A stretch of 64,000 bases of DNA from Oceanospirillaceae bacterium (GTDB taxonomy: Bacteria; Pseudomonadota; Gammaproteobacteria; Pseudomonadales; Balneatricaceae), in the NCBI GenBank assembly GCA_013215375.1, contig JABSRB010000012.1, forward strand, positions 1 through 64,000, written 5' to 3'. The translations under genes and the position numbers were made by a program. The notes beneath the pieces are model-generated. The model had not been told where the DNA came from. It worked only from the letters and a program-made list of their open reading frames with translations, and did no database searches. The first letter of the stretch is position 1. Each line of letters starts with the position of its first letter. This document shows positions 20,318 through 29,964 of the stretch, piece by piece.

Positions 20318-20441
20318 AATCGTTCTCCAATTTATTGTTTTTCTAACATTTAGGATTAAAAGCCGCGGTTAGATAACAGCAGCCGATAAACTTACTTTCA
20401 TTTTTCCAACTTCAAACTCCTTAGCTTTTAGCTTCCCTCTC

Positions 20442-21923
20442 CTACCAAGACAAATACGTAGTTTGCTTGCGCAAATAATTATCAAAGCCGTAAGGACCAT
20501 CCTCACCGCCTATTCCGGAACTGTTCCAGCCATTATGAAACCCTTGAACCATCTCACCGCCACTGCGATTGACATAAATTTCACCAAATTGCAGGCTAGT
20601 TTTTAAATTCATAATTCGCTTTAAATCTTTGGTAAAAACGTAGGCAGATAAGCCGTATTGAGTGTCGTTAGCAAGCTCAAGTGCCTGCTCATAACTCTCT
20701 ACTTCCATCAAGGGGATAACGGGTCCAAATATTTCTTGGTGCATAATCGACAGATCATTACTGGTAACTTTCAGTACGGTGGGTTCAAACCAATGGCCAC
20801 GGCTGAAAATACCTTCTGTTAACTTGTTGCCGCCAGTGAGAATTTGGGCTCCCTCTGATACTGCCAAGTCAACCATCTGTGCAATTTTGTTGAGTTCATC
20901 CGCATTTACCTTTGGCCCAATATCCAGATCGTACATTGGGTCACCTACCTGTAACTGCTGCACTTTTTCAACAAATGCGCGAGTGAACTGCTCGGCGATG
21001 TCTTTGTGTAAATACATGCGCTCATTACAAGTACATATTTGCCCACAATTGGTGAAACGCGAGGTAACAGCTGCCTCTACCGCCTGTTCGATATCAGCAT
21101 CATCCATAACAATGAAAGGCGCTTTACCACCGAGCTCCAGGCGTAATACTTTTATCTGTTGGGCACCTGCCGCATAAATTTGTTGGCCTGCTCTATTACT
21201 GCCAGTCATAGTGACTAGGTCACTTTTCTCACTGCGTACAAGTGCATCGCCTACTTCTATGCCATCTCCTGTGACAACATTGACCACACCGGCTGGAATG
21301 CCTACCTGCTCACAAAGTTTCGCTAACTCTAAGGCTGACAGCGGAGTGCACTCATGAGCTTTGATAACAATCGTATTACCAGCAACCAAGGCTGGGGCGA
21401 GCTTTCTAGCCACCAGTGCCGCTGGATAATTCCAAGCGGTTAAAGCGACGACCACGCCGTAAGGCAAGCGGCGAATGAAAATTTCCTCATCGATATGATC
21501 AGAGGGGATAACATCACCAAGTACTCTACGAGCTTGCTCAGCACTGTAAGATAAGAAATTAACCATGGCTGCTACTTCGCCTTTGGCTTGCGCTAATGGT
21601 TTTCCCTGTTCGCAGACGATGACTTTTGCCAGATGATCACTTTTGTTTTTGACGGCCTGAGCCAGTTTTTTAACCCAATCACCCCTTTCAATAGCGGTTA
21701 GCGCCGCCCAAGCAGGTTGCGCTTTACTGGCGGCATCTAGCGCTTGTGTTGCATCTTTTGCGCAGCCGCTGGGTACTTGTGCAATAATTTGCTCGGTCGC
21801 GGGATTTTCAACATCGATATGGCTATCGCTATGGCCATTGGTCCATTGACCATCGATGTACATCTGGTATTGGCTGATGCCGTTAGTTAAATCAACGTCG
21901 GCATATGAGTGGACATTATTCAT
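20442..21923 (-). CDS. Aldehyde dehydrogenase, AldA-like (lactaldehyde/glycolaldehyde dehydrogenase type)
   Basis: ALDH motifs LELGGKAPFIV, TNCGQICTCNERMYLH, QEIFGPVIPL; C-terminus GIGGEDGPYGFDNYLRKQTTYLSW resembles AldA. Confidence 0.9.
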   Translation of the reverse strand: MNNVHSYADVDLTNGISQYQMYIDGQWTNGHSDSHIDVENPATEQIIAQVPSGCAKDATQALDAASKAQPAWAALTAIERGDWVKKLAQAVKNKSDHLAKVIVCEQGKPLAQAKGEVAAMVNFLSYSAEQARRVLGDVIPSDHIDEEIFIRRLPYGVVVALTAWNYPAALVARKLAPALVAGNTIVIKAHECTPLSALELAKLCEQVGIPAGVVNVVTGDGIEVGDALVRSEKSDLVTMTGSNRAGQQIYAAGAQQIKVLRLELGGKAPFIVMDDADIEQAVEAAVTSRFTNCGQICTCNERMYLHKDIAEQFTRAFVEKVQQLQVGDPMYDLDIGPKVNADELNKIAQMVDLAVSEGAQILTGGNKLTEGIFSRGHWFEPTVLKVTSNDLSIMHQEIFGPVIPLMEVESYEQALELANDTQYGLSAYVFTKDLKRIMNLKTSLQFGEIYVNRSGGEMVQGFHNGWNSSGIGGEDGPYGFDNYLRKQTTYLSW

Positions 21924-23467
21924 TACATTTGCGCTCCTAGCTGCCAGGGCACAAACTCGTTATCGCCCAATCCATTAAGCTCGCTCTTTGATTGCTCGCC
22001 CGACGCCACTGCTATGATCTTATTAAAAATTTCTAGACCTTTGGCTTCTAAGGACACGCCTTGCGTAATGATGTCGCCGCAATTGATATCCATGTCTTCC
22101 TCCATGCGCTGATACATACCGCTATTGGTTGCCAGCTTGATACAAGGCGCTGGTTTATAACCAAATACGGAGCCTCGGCCAGTGGTAAAACAGATGACAT
22201 TAGAGCCAGAGGCGACTTGCCCAGTGATCGCGCAAGGGTCATAGCCTGGTCCGTCGACCAACACAAATCCTTTTGTATCAATTGGTTGGGAATATAAATA
22301 AACACCGTTTAAAGGGCTAGTGCCCGCTTTAGCCACCGCGCCAAGGGATTTCTCATAGATGGTGGTCAGCCCCCCTGCTTTATTGCCTGGTGTCGGGTTA
22401 TTGTCCATCTCACCGCCATTTTTAGCCGCGTATTCTTCCCACCAGTGGATTCTATCAACCAATTTTTGCCCTACTTCTTCACTGACAGCGCGGCGGGTTA
22501 ACAAGTGCTCTGCCCCGTAAATTTCAGGTGTTTCAGAAAGCACAACAGTGCCGCCGGCGCCCACTAATAAATCGCAGGCTACTCCCAGGGCTGGGTTGGC
22601 TGTAATACCTGAATAACCGTCGGATCCACCACATTGCAAAGCCAGGATTAGTTCCGAAACCGGCTGATCGGTACGCTCACATTGATTAGCCAGTGCCAAC
22701 ATTTTTGTGACTATCTCAATACCACTAGCGACCGATTTACGAGTGCCGCCCTGATCTTGAATAATCAATGTTTGAAAGTGCTCGTTATGGCTTAAATTTC
22801 CCTCTTTCATCAATCGGGAGATCTGCATGACCTCACAGCCCAGTCCGACCATTAAGGTGGCGGAAAAATTGACATGGGATGCGTAACCTAGCAACGTGCG
22901 CTGTAAACTGGCGTAGCCCTCACCGTCTGATTTAATACAACAGCCTGCACCATGTACTAGCGGTACGACACCATCTACCTGTGGATATTGATCGAGAATA
23001 CCGCTGTCATTAATGCCTTTAGCAATTAACTTTGCCACCGTTGCCGAACAGTTAACGCTAGTGAGAATACCGATAAAATTACGCGTACCCACTTTGCCAT
23101 TGGCGCGGCGAAAGCCTTTAAAAGTACGGGCTTTTATCGCAGTACTTACTGTTAGATTGGCAGCTTGTTGGTAGGAGGCACAAAAGTCATAGTCGTGGTT
23201 CAGCTCGCCGACACTGCAATTGTGCGAGTGCACGTGCTGGCCTTTTTTAATCTCAATACTGGCAAAGCCAATGACTTGCGCATATTTGATTATTTGCTCT
23301 CCCTCGGCGATATCTTGCAACGCAATTTTGTGACCGCTGGGGGTGTTTTGTAGAACTTTGAGACGCCCTTCACTAATAAAAGTATCAGCAGCGATATCTT
23401 CCAATGCTAAGGCCACATTATCGGCAGCATTGAGCTGAGTAGACTTTTTGATATTTACATTTATCAT
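21923..23467 (-). CDS. UxaA-family sugar-acid dehydratase/hydrolase (SAF domain plus UxaA C-terminal domain)
   Basis: KKGQHVHSHNCSVGELNHDY (SAF), FKGFRRANGKVGTRNFIGILTSVNCSATVA, LALQCGGSDGYSGITANPALGVACDLLV. Confidence 0.93.
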   Translation of the reverse strand: MINVNIKKSTQLNAADNVALALEDIAADTFISEGRLKVLQNTPSGHKIALQDIAEGEQIIKYAQVIGFASIEIKKGQHVHSHNCSVGELNHDYDFCASYQQAANLTVSTAIKARTFKGFRRANGKVGTRNFIGILTSVNCSATVAKLIAKGINDSGILDQYPQVDGVVPLVHGAGCCIKSDGEGYASLQRTLLGYASHVNFSATLMVGLGCEVMQISRLMKEGNLSHNEHFQTLIIQDQGGTRKSVASGIEIVTKMLALANQCERTDQPVSELILALQCGGSDGYSGITANPALGVACDLLVGAGGTVVLSETPEIYGAEHLLTRRAVSEEVGQKLVDRIHWWEEYAAKNGGEMDNNPTPGNKAGGLTTIYEKSLGAVAKAGTSPLNGVYLYSQPIDTKGFVLVDGPGYDPCAITGQVASGSNVICFTTGRGSVFGYKPAPCIKLATNSGMYQRMEEDMDINCGDIITQGVSLEAKGLEIFNKIIAVASGEQSKSELNGLGDNEFVPWQLGAQM

Positions 23468-23526
23468 GCTGTTCTCTTGTCACAATTATTCAGCGGTATT
23501 GATACCGCTGGAGTTTTTATTAGAAG

Positions 23527-24372
23527 TTAGTCGCCCTGTACAACCTGCTGGCGCTGTTGACCCAACCCTTCAATACCAAGTTCTACACTGTCTCCCGCTT
23601 TTAGAAACAGTGGCGGATCCATCCCTAGTCCAACGCCTGGAGGCGTACCCGTAGAAATGACATCACCAGGTTGTAAGGTCATGAATTGACTAATGTGCGA
23701 GACGATATCAGCCACGGTGAATACCATGGTGCTGGTATTGCCGTTTTGAAATTTTTTACCGTTTACTTCCAACCACATCGGCAGACTTTGCGGGTCGCCA
23801 ATTTCATCCCGAGTAACCAGCCAGGGGCCAAGCGGGCCAAATGTGTCTGCTGATTTACCTTTAGTCCACTGCCCGCAGCGCTCTATTTGAAATTCGCGTT
23901 CCGATACATCATTGATCACGCAGTAACCTGCGACATAATTGAGGGCATTTTCCACGCTGACATATTTGGCTTTTTCACCAATCACTACCCCAAGCTCTAC
24001 TTCCCAATCGGTTTTTTTAGAATTACGCGGGATTTCTATATTATCGTTGGGGCCGCACACGGCACTGGTCGCCTTCATGAAAATAATTGGCTCTTTGGGT
24101 ACCTCTAAGCCTGATTCAGCCGCGTGATCTGAGTAGTTAAGTCCGATGCAGATAAATTTTCCGATACCGCTAACACAAGGGGCGATACGCGTATTGGCAT
24201 CCACTAGTGGCAGGCTGTTAGTCTCTATATTGGACAGCACAGTTAGTGACTTGGCTGACAGTGCCACGCCATTAATATCCGTCACATGTTCAGATAAATC
24301 TCTTATATTTCCCGCACTATCTATGATTCCAGGCTTTTCTTGTCCAACAGGGCCAAAACGTAACAACTTCAT
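23527..24372 (-). CDS. FAH-family hydrolase, 2,4-diketo-3-deoxy sugar-acid hydrolase type
   Basis: MKLLRFGPVGQEKPGIID, CIGLNYSDHAAESGLEVPKEPIIFMKATSAVCGP, DWEVELGVVIG, ISTGTPPGVGLGM. Confidence 0.9.
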   Translation of the reverse strand: MKLLRFGPVGQEKPGIIDSAGNIRDLSEHVTDINGVALSAKSLTVLSNIETNSLPLVDANTRIAPCVSGIGKFICIGLNYSDHAAESGLEVPKEPIIFMKATSAVCGPNDNIEIPRNSKKTDWEVELGVVIGEKAKYVSVENALNYVAGYCVINDVSEREFQIERCGQWTKGKSADTFGPLGPWLVTRDEIGDPQSLPMWLEVNGKKFQNGNTSTMVFTVADIVSHISQFMTLQPGDVISTGTPPGVGLGMDPPLFLKAGDSVELGIEGLGQQRQQVVQGD

Positions 24373-24446
24373 CTAGTTCTCCAAAAAAACTCAATTTATT
24401 AAGCGCATCACTCTCAGAGAAGTGACAGCTAATTAATGTACAAAAA

Positions 24447-25187
24447 TTAACAGAGCCAGCCACCGTCGATAATGTGGGTTTGCCCGGTGGTATAAGCCGA
24501 TTCATCACTGGCTAAATAGAGTGCCAGCTGTGCGATTTCCTCTGGGAGTCCCAATCGACCCATCGGCTGGCGCGCTAAAAATGCTGCTTTTGCCTGTTCG
24601 TAATCGCCTTGCTCACGCATGCGTTGTTCAAGTGAAGGGGATGCAACCGTACCTGGGCAAATGGCATTACAGCGAATACCTGCGATGACAAAATCTGCGG
24701 CTATTGATTTAGTTAAACCAATCACCGCGGCTTTACTGGCACCATAAGCACAGCGATTTTCTACCCCTTTTATGCTGCCGGCGACTGATGCCATATTGAT
24801 AATAGAGCCCCCTTTTTCAGCGAGCATCCCAGGTAAAAACGCCTGAGTCATCATCAACATAGCCTTGACGTTTAGGTTGAAGGTCAAATCCCAGCTGGCC
24901 TCATCTACTTCCAGCACATTGCCTGCATGTACAAAACCTGCACAATTAAAGAGCACGTCTATAGCGCCAACATCAGTCGCTAATTGTTTAATGGCTATTG
25001 AGTCAGTGACATCCAGTAGCGCAGTATTAATGCCCGCGCTAGCGCTGAGTTCAGCTAAACTTTTGCTGTTTTTATCGGTGGCATAAACGGTTGCCCCTTC
25101 ACTGGCAAATAACAAGGCACTGGCCCGTCCAATTCCTTGCCCAGCCCCAGTTATTAATACTTTTTTTCCTTTCAATCTTGTTGTCAT
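24447..25187 (-). CDS. SDR dehydrogenase (2-keto-3-deoxy-L-fuconate dehydrogenase-like)
   Basis: TGAGQGIGRA, YGASKAAVIGLTKSIA, DGGWLC; overall similar to KDF-dehydrogenase-type SDRs. Confidence 0.9.
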   Translation of the reverse strand: MTTRLKGKKVLITGAGQGIGRASALLFASEGATVYATDKNSKSLAELSASAGINTALLDVTDSIAIKQLATDVGAIDVLFNCAGFVHAGNVLEVDEASWDLTFNLNVKAMLMMTQAFLPGMLAEKGGSIINMASVAGSIKGVENRCAYGASKAAVIGLTKSIAADFVIAGIRCNAICPGTVASPSLEQRMREQGDYEQAKAAFLARQPMGRLGLPEEIAQLALYLASDESAYTTGQTHIIDGGWLC

Positions 25188-25217
25188 CTAGACCTCATAA
25201 AAATAGTTTCTGATTAA

Positions 25218-25233
25218 TTTAAATCGATTTAAA
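25218..25233. promoter_or_regulatory. LacI-family operator candidate TTTAAATCGATTTAAA
   Basis: Perfect 16-bp palindrome between the MR/MLE and SDR genes. Confidence 0.7.
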
Positions 25234-25237
25234 AATA

Positions 25238-26341
25238 TTATAAAAGTTGCTTTTGAAAAGGTGCTAACTTATCCCACAAGAAACTAACCCCAATACCTGA
25301 TACATCCGGTGCTATCGCTCTGTTGTTATCGACCACCAATGGTCTAGTGGTATATTGATCGATGGGAAAGCTATGTACTTCCATCCAGCCAGAATTTTTC
25401 TGACCGGCCATCAAACTAACGTGTAATTCTTGCATACCGTGGGTACAGATAGGTATTTGGTATTTATCACTTAATTTTGCGACTTTTAACCAACCGGTGA
25501 TGCCACCACAGTTGGAGGCATCGGGCTGAATATAAGACAGGCCTGCCTGTTCAAACGCATAGCCAAACTCCTCGATAGTGTGCAAATTCTCGCCCATTGC
25601 CAAGGGCATGCCAGTAGCTTTGGCTATTTGCGCATAACCGGCGTAATCATCGGGAATAGTCGGCTCTTCAAACCAATAGATGTCATAGGCTTTAAATGCG
25701 TGCGCCGCTTCAATTGCCTGAGCCACTGTCATGGAATAATTGGCATCGACCATAAAGGTGACATCTGGGCCAATAAGTTCCCGTACGGCGACTATTCGCG
25801 CGATATCATCACTTAGGCGTGGCTGGCCGATTTTAATTTTCACACCATTAAAGCCCCCCGCTAAATAGCCCTTTACTTGATGCAGTAACTTATCCAACGG
25901 AAAATTTAAATCTATTCCCCCGCAGTACGCCTTGGTTGAATTCCCCGCCCCGCCGGTCATTGCTGACAAAGGTAAATTTTGCTTGATACAACGAATATCC
26001 CACAGCGCTATATCGATTGCTGATATGGCAAATGATGCAATGCCGCCGCGCCCAACATAATGTATATGCCAGATCATTTGTTGATATAAAACATCAATGT
26101 CTGCGACGTTTTTACCGAGCAATAATGGCTTTAAATCCATTTCTAGCATGGCGCAAATGGCATGTCCGCCTTTACCACCGGTATAGGTATATCCAGTACC
26201 CGTTAAACCTTGTGAATCTGTAATAGTCACAGTGACCAACTGAAAGTGACTGTGATCTCCGTGCATTGCATCTGTTAGCACTTCAACCAAAGGTACTTCA
26301 AAAAGCTTTATCTCTATTGATGCAATCAGTGACACTGCCAC
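25238..26341 (-). CDS. Mandelate racemase/muconate lactonizing enzyme-family sugar-acid dehydratase
   Basis: Enolase-superfamily motifs [71 protein letters not shown]. Confidence 0.92.
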   Translation of the reverse strand: MAVSLIASIEIKLFEVPLVEVLTDAMHGDHSHFQLVTVTITDSQGLTGTGYTYTGGKGGHAICAMLEMDLKPLLLGKNVADIDVLYQQMIWHIHYVGRGGIASFAISAIDIALWDIRCIKQNLPLSAMTGGAGNSTKAYCGGIDLNFPLDKLLHQVKGYLAGGFNGVKIKIGQPRLSDDIARIVAVRELIGPDVTFMVDANYSMTVAQAIEAAHAFKAYDIYWFEEPTIPDDYAGYAQIAKATGMPLAMGENLHTIEEFGYAFEQAGLSYIQPDASNCGGITGWLKVAKLSDKYQIPICTHGMQELHVSLMAGQKNSGWMEVHSFPIDQYTTRPLVVDNNRAIAPDVSGIGVSFLWDKLAPFQKQLL

Positions 26342-26368
26342 TTTGATCTCCTTAAATATGCTGATAAA

Positions 26369-26384
26369 ATTAAATCGCTTTAAA
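26369..26384. promoter_or_regulatory. LacI-family operator candidate ATTAAATCGCTTTAAA
   Basis: Upstream of the MR/MLE gene; matches the 16-bp palindrome. Confidence 0.65.
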
Positions 26385-26398
26385 ATATTAAGTAGCTT

Positions 26399-26414
26399 TT
26401 TAAATCGATTTAAA
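26399..26414. promoter_or_regulatory. LacI-family operator candidate TTTAAATCGATTTAAA
   Basis: Perfect palindrome upstream of the MR/MLE gene. Confidence 0.7.
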
Positions 26415-26447
26415 TATTTATACTTGTTTTTGTTGGTTAGTTCAATA

Positions 26448-26463
26448 TTTAAATCGATTCAAT
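26448..26463. promoter_or_regulatory. LacI-family operator candidate TTTAAATCGATTCAAT
   Basis: Near-perfect copy in the same intergenic region. Confidence 0.55.
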
Positions 26464-26478
26464 TATTTGAGTAAGTGT

Positions 26479-26502
26479 AAAAAAAGGCTTTCTCAGCCTT
26501 TT
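26479..26502 (-). terminator. Rho-independent terminator downstream of the LacI gene
   Basis: Minus strand reads AAAAGGCT-gagaa-AGCCTTTTTTT: 8-bp stem plus T-run. Confidence 0.8.
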
Positions 26503-26553
26503 GATATTTTCAATATAAGTCTCAAATGCTAAAGATACAGAGGGCTGGGTGAT

Positions 26554-27597
26554 CTAAACCAATTTAGATCCGCAGGTTTGACGAATGATCAGTTCAGGGG
26601 CGAATATTTTTCGCTGGATTGGAATTTGTGGATCTTTTAAGCGATTAAATAAGAACTCGGCGGCCAATTGTCCAATTTTCGATTTATGAATATTAATCGT
26701 GGTCAGCTGGGTGTAAGCCCTGCTGCTTTCAGAAATATTATCACAGCCGACCACTGCCATATCGACACCTGGTTTTAAGCCATGCTCTAGTAGTCCCGAA
26801 ATTACTCCCAATGCAACTTGATCGGAGAAGCCAACAATCGCAGTAGGTTTATTGGCACTGTTAATAATCTCTGCAACCACTTCTTGACCACTAACCGGGT
26901 TGTTTTCGCAGTCAAAGAACAGCGGTGTTTTGTCGGATATAGCGCTACTTTCTATTGCATCAATGTACCCTGCCCTTCGCTCAAAGGCCGCTTGCGCTTC
27001 AATGCCTCCCCCAACAAAAGCGATCTTCGTGTGACCCAAGGCAAGCAAATGTTCAGTAGCCAGGCGCATGGATAATCGCTCGTCGTTACCGACAAAATCC
27101 ATATCAGCTCCCTCGATATCTCGAGTCACTAAAACTGTCGGTAAACCACGTTTGAGTATCGGCGCTAATGCTGTTAAATCAGAGCCAGCCACTGGGCAGA
27201 GTATCAGGCCATCCGCATTGTGCTCTACGAGAGCCGCGATAAACCTACTCTGTAGTTTCAATGACTCATGACTATTGCAGAGTAAAGACATACGTCCCTG
27301 CTGCGACAGTACTTTCTCAATACTTTCACAGACTTCGGTAAAATAGGGGTTGGTGATATCGTGAACTGCTAAGCCAACCATACGGCTCTCACCAGTAATC
27401 AAACTGGCGGCTCGTCGATTGTACACATAGCCGATCTCCTCTATCTTAGCGAGCACCTTCTCACGGGTTTTGGCGGCGACTAAAGGATTGTTATTGATAG
27501 AGAGCGAGACAGTTGCCGTAGATATTCCCAATTGCTTAGCAATGTCTTTAAGGGTGATTTGACGGTTGATATTGCCTTTTTTTTCTTTACTTACCAT
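26554..27597 (-). CDS. LacI-family transcriptional regulator
   Basis: N-terminal HTH ITLKDIAKQLGISTATVSLSINNNPLVAAKTREKVLAKIEEIGYVYNRRAASL. Confidence 0.96.
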   Translation of the reverse strand: MVSKEKKGNINRQITLKDIAKQLGISTATVSLSINNNPLVAAKTREKVLAKIEEIGYVYNRRAASLITGESRMVGLAVHDITNPYFTEVCESIEKVLSQQGRMSLLCNSHESLKLQSRFIAALVEHNADGLILCPVAGSDLTALAPILKRGLPTVLVTRDIEGADMDFVGNDERLSMRLATEHLLALGHTKIAFVGGGIEAQAAFERRAGYIDAIESSAISDKTPLFFDCENNPVSGQEVVAEIINSANKPTAIVGFSDQVALGVISGLLEHGLKPGVDMAVVGCDNISESSRAYTQLTTINIHKSKIGQLAAEFLFNRLKDPQIPIQRKIFAPELIIRQTCGSKLV

Positions 27598-27769
27598 AAA
27601 CGGATCACTGCCTCTTTAGCATATACCGGGTTATTTTTTCAGCAACAGTCATTAGCTGTTAGTGACTTCAGTGTTGGATTTTAACTAAATCTAAGTTAAT
27701 GATATAACGGTGCTTAAATTAAATTAAATTCATTATTTATTGGTGAGCAGTATAACAATTTAAGTAATA

Positions 27770-27785
27770 TTTAAAACGATTTAAA
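27770..27785. promoter_or_regulatory. LacI-family operator candidate TTTAAAACGATTTAAA
   Basis: In the LacI/TRAP divergent intergenic region. Confidence 0.65.
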
Positions 27786-27830
27786 CTTAGCTTGATTAAG
27801 TTTTTCTAATCAAGTATAAACTTGCATGAA

Positions 27831-27846
27831 TTTAAATCGGTTTAAA
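27831..27846. promoter_or_regulatory. LacI-family operator candidate TTTAAATCGGTTTAAA
   Basis: In the LacI/TRAP divergent intergenic region, centre 61 bp from the previous copy. Confidence 0.65.
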
Positions 27847-28315
27847 AGAACTTGGTTGTTAAGATATTCTTTAATCAACAACGCTAATGATTATTTTTTA
27901 CTTAGGAATGAAACATCAAAAAAATCTTGTCGGCAGCGTTTTTATTCATACTTAGTTACTCTTAACTATTTGTTAATACTATATATGTTTTTTCTATAGT
28001 ATTTCAACGCTGTTTTTATTGTTTATATTCACCATAAGATTGTTTTTCAGTCACTGTTTTTTTACTTGAAACGACCTGCTCAGCCTGTCTTGAGTTAGCC
28101 ACATTAGCGATTAGAGACTATATATATAATGAAAGAATGGGATTGACACAACGCGGAATTTTGTTTTTAATTATTAAAAAACATGCGGTTTTCATTAGAA
28201 TTTGATTTTCCATCATTTATAAAACACCCAATGGAGGTAAGTAATAATGGGCTAAAAGGCATCAATATAGGAGCTTATATTTAGATAAATTCAGCAAATA
28301 ACAGAGAATAAAATA

Positions 28316-29293
28316 ATGAAAAAAATATCACCTCAGCTTATTACTACTGCTTTCATCGCTGCAACTTGTGCATTTACCACTTTTGCCAACGCTGCCCAAA
28401 CCATTAAATTTGCCCATGTATACGAAACCGCCACGCCTTACCACGCTGCGGCTTTAAGAGCGGCAAAGAACTTTAACGAAGCCACAGACAACCGCTATAA
28501 AATGGAAGTATTCCCCGCTTCTCAACTAGGTAAAGAAGTCGCGCTTAATGAAGGACTTTCATTAGGTACTATTGATGTGATCTATACCGGTGTGGCATTT
28601 TTAGGCCAAAGCTATGGCCCCATTAGCATCTCAGACTACCCTTTCACCTTGCGCGGTTACGATCACTGGAAGGCTTACAGTAAGTCGGCACTCTTTAATG
28701 AGATGGCTAATGAATATAAAAAAATCTCAGGCAATACGATTGCTGCGCTAACCTATTATGGCGCCAGGCATGTCACCGCTAACAAGCCTATTTTAACCCC
28801 TGCTGACATGGAAAATTTAAAAATACGCACCCCCAATGCTCCCGCTTATCAAATGTTTCCACAGGCAACAGGCGCAAACCCTACACCTATGGCCTTTTCT
28901 GAAGTTTACTTAGCATTGCAACAAGGTGTTGTGGATGCTCAAGAAAATCCACTACCAACGATTAAATTTAAAAAGTTCTATGAAGTGCAAAGCAATATCA
29001 ATCTCACCAGCCATATTATCAATTCTTTGGGAATTGTGGTGTCACCAATCACTTTAGGGAAATTAGGTGACGACGGGGATAAGTTGATGGCTGCTTTAGC
29101 AAGCGCTGCTAAAGAAGCCTCTGAAGAGATTGTTAGCTCTGAAAAAGAACTAGTCAGTTGGTTTAGATCTCAGGGAATTAAAGTCAATGAAGTGGATAGA
29201 GCACCGTTCATGGCTGCGGTAAAACCTAAATTGACCGCTGATGGAACTCCCTGGAGTAAGTCTATCTACCAACGCCTACAAGACATTAAATAA
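28316..29293 (+). CDS. TRAP transporter substrate-binding protein (DctP family)
   Basis: Signal peptide; TIKFAHVYETATPYHAAALRAAKNF, VFPASQLGKEVALNEGLSLGTIDV, GVVDAQENPLPTI. Confidence 0.94.
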   Translation: MKKISPQLITTAFIAATCAFTTFANAAQTIKFAHVYETATPYHAAALRAAKNFNEATDNRYKMEVFPASQLGKEVALNEGLSLGTIDVIYTGVAFLGQSYGPISISDYPFTLRGYDHWKAYSKSALFNEMANEYKKISGNTIAALTYYGARHVTANKPILTPADMENLKIRTPNAPAYQMFPQATGANPTPMAFSEVYLALQQGVVDAQENPLPTIKFKKFYEVQSNINLTSHIINSLGIVVSPITLGKLGDDGDKLMAALASAAKEASEEIVSSEKELVSWFRSQGIKVNEVDRAPFMAAVKPKLTADGTPWSKSIYQRLQDIK

Positions 29294-29433
29294 TAATAAT
29301 TTGAATCTGTGTGTGCAGCGATAATCTAACTGCTAGCTAGGTATAACCTGGCTAGTTGTTGTTAACGGTGGTTTGTACCCACAGATTCAGCTTTCCCATT
29401 AAAATGCGTTAAGCACTTTTTAAGGAGCCCTGC

Positions 29434-29964
29434 ATGGATCCCAACTCAACACCTGTCTCTATAAAATTTGATGAGTTAGACAGCCAAGATACTAAACATT
29501 TCAACCAATTCATAATATACAAAGCAGAATGGGTATTAATTGCAGTGTTTAGTTTTCTGTTTTGTATCGTTTTTTTACAATTTTTCAGTCGTTATGTGTT
29601 AAACGATTCAGTGGCCTGGACCGAGGAAGCAGCCCGCTATTTATTGATTATTACCGCTTTTATTGGGGCGATTCGCTGCCAAATTAAAGGCACCCATATC
29701 GCTTTAGAATTTATGGACAAATACTATGGAAGTTACCAGCGAGCGGTGCAATTTTTCGCCCATTTATTAGTTTTAATACTGATCGTGAGTTTGATTTTTT
29801 CCTCCATCACCATGATAGAGCGCACCTCTTTTCAGCATATGGTTTCCCTGCCTTTTCCCAAGTATTACTTGTACATCATAGTAGCGTCACTTTTAACCAT
29901 TAATGCAGTAGTGCTTAGTTATCAATTAATAAGCTTTTTCCAAAAGGGCGAGGATATTAAATAA
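29434..29964 (+). CDS. TRAP transporter small permease (DctQ)
   Basis: 176 aa, 4 TM, FFSRYVLNDSVAWTEEAARYLLIITAFIGA. Confidence 0.93.
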   Translation: MDPNSTPVSIKFDELDSQDTKHFNQFIIYKAEWVLIAVFSFLFCIVFLQFFSRYVLNDSVAWTEEAARYLLIITAFIGAIRCQIKGTHIALEFMDKYYGSYQRAVQFFAHLLVLILIVSLIFSSITMIERTSFQHMVSLPFPKYYLYIIVASLLTINAVVLSYQLISFFQKGEDIK

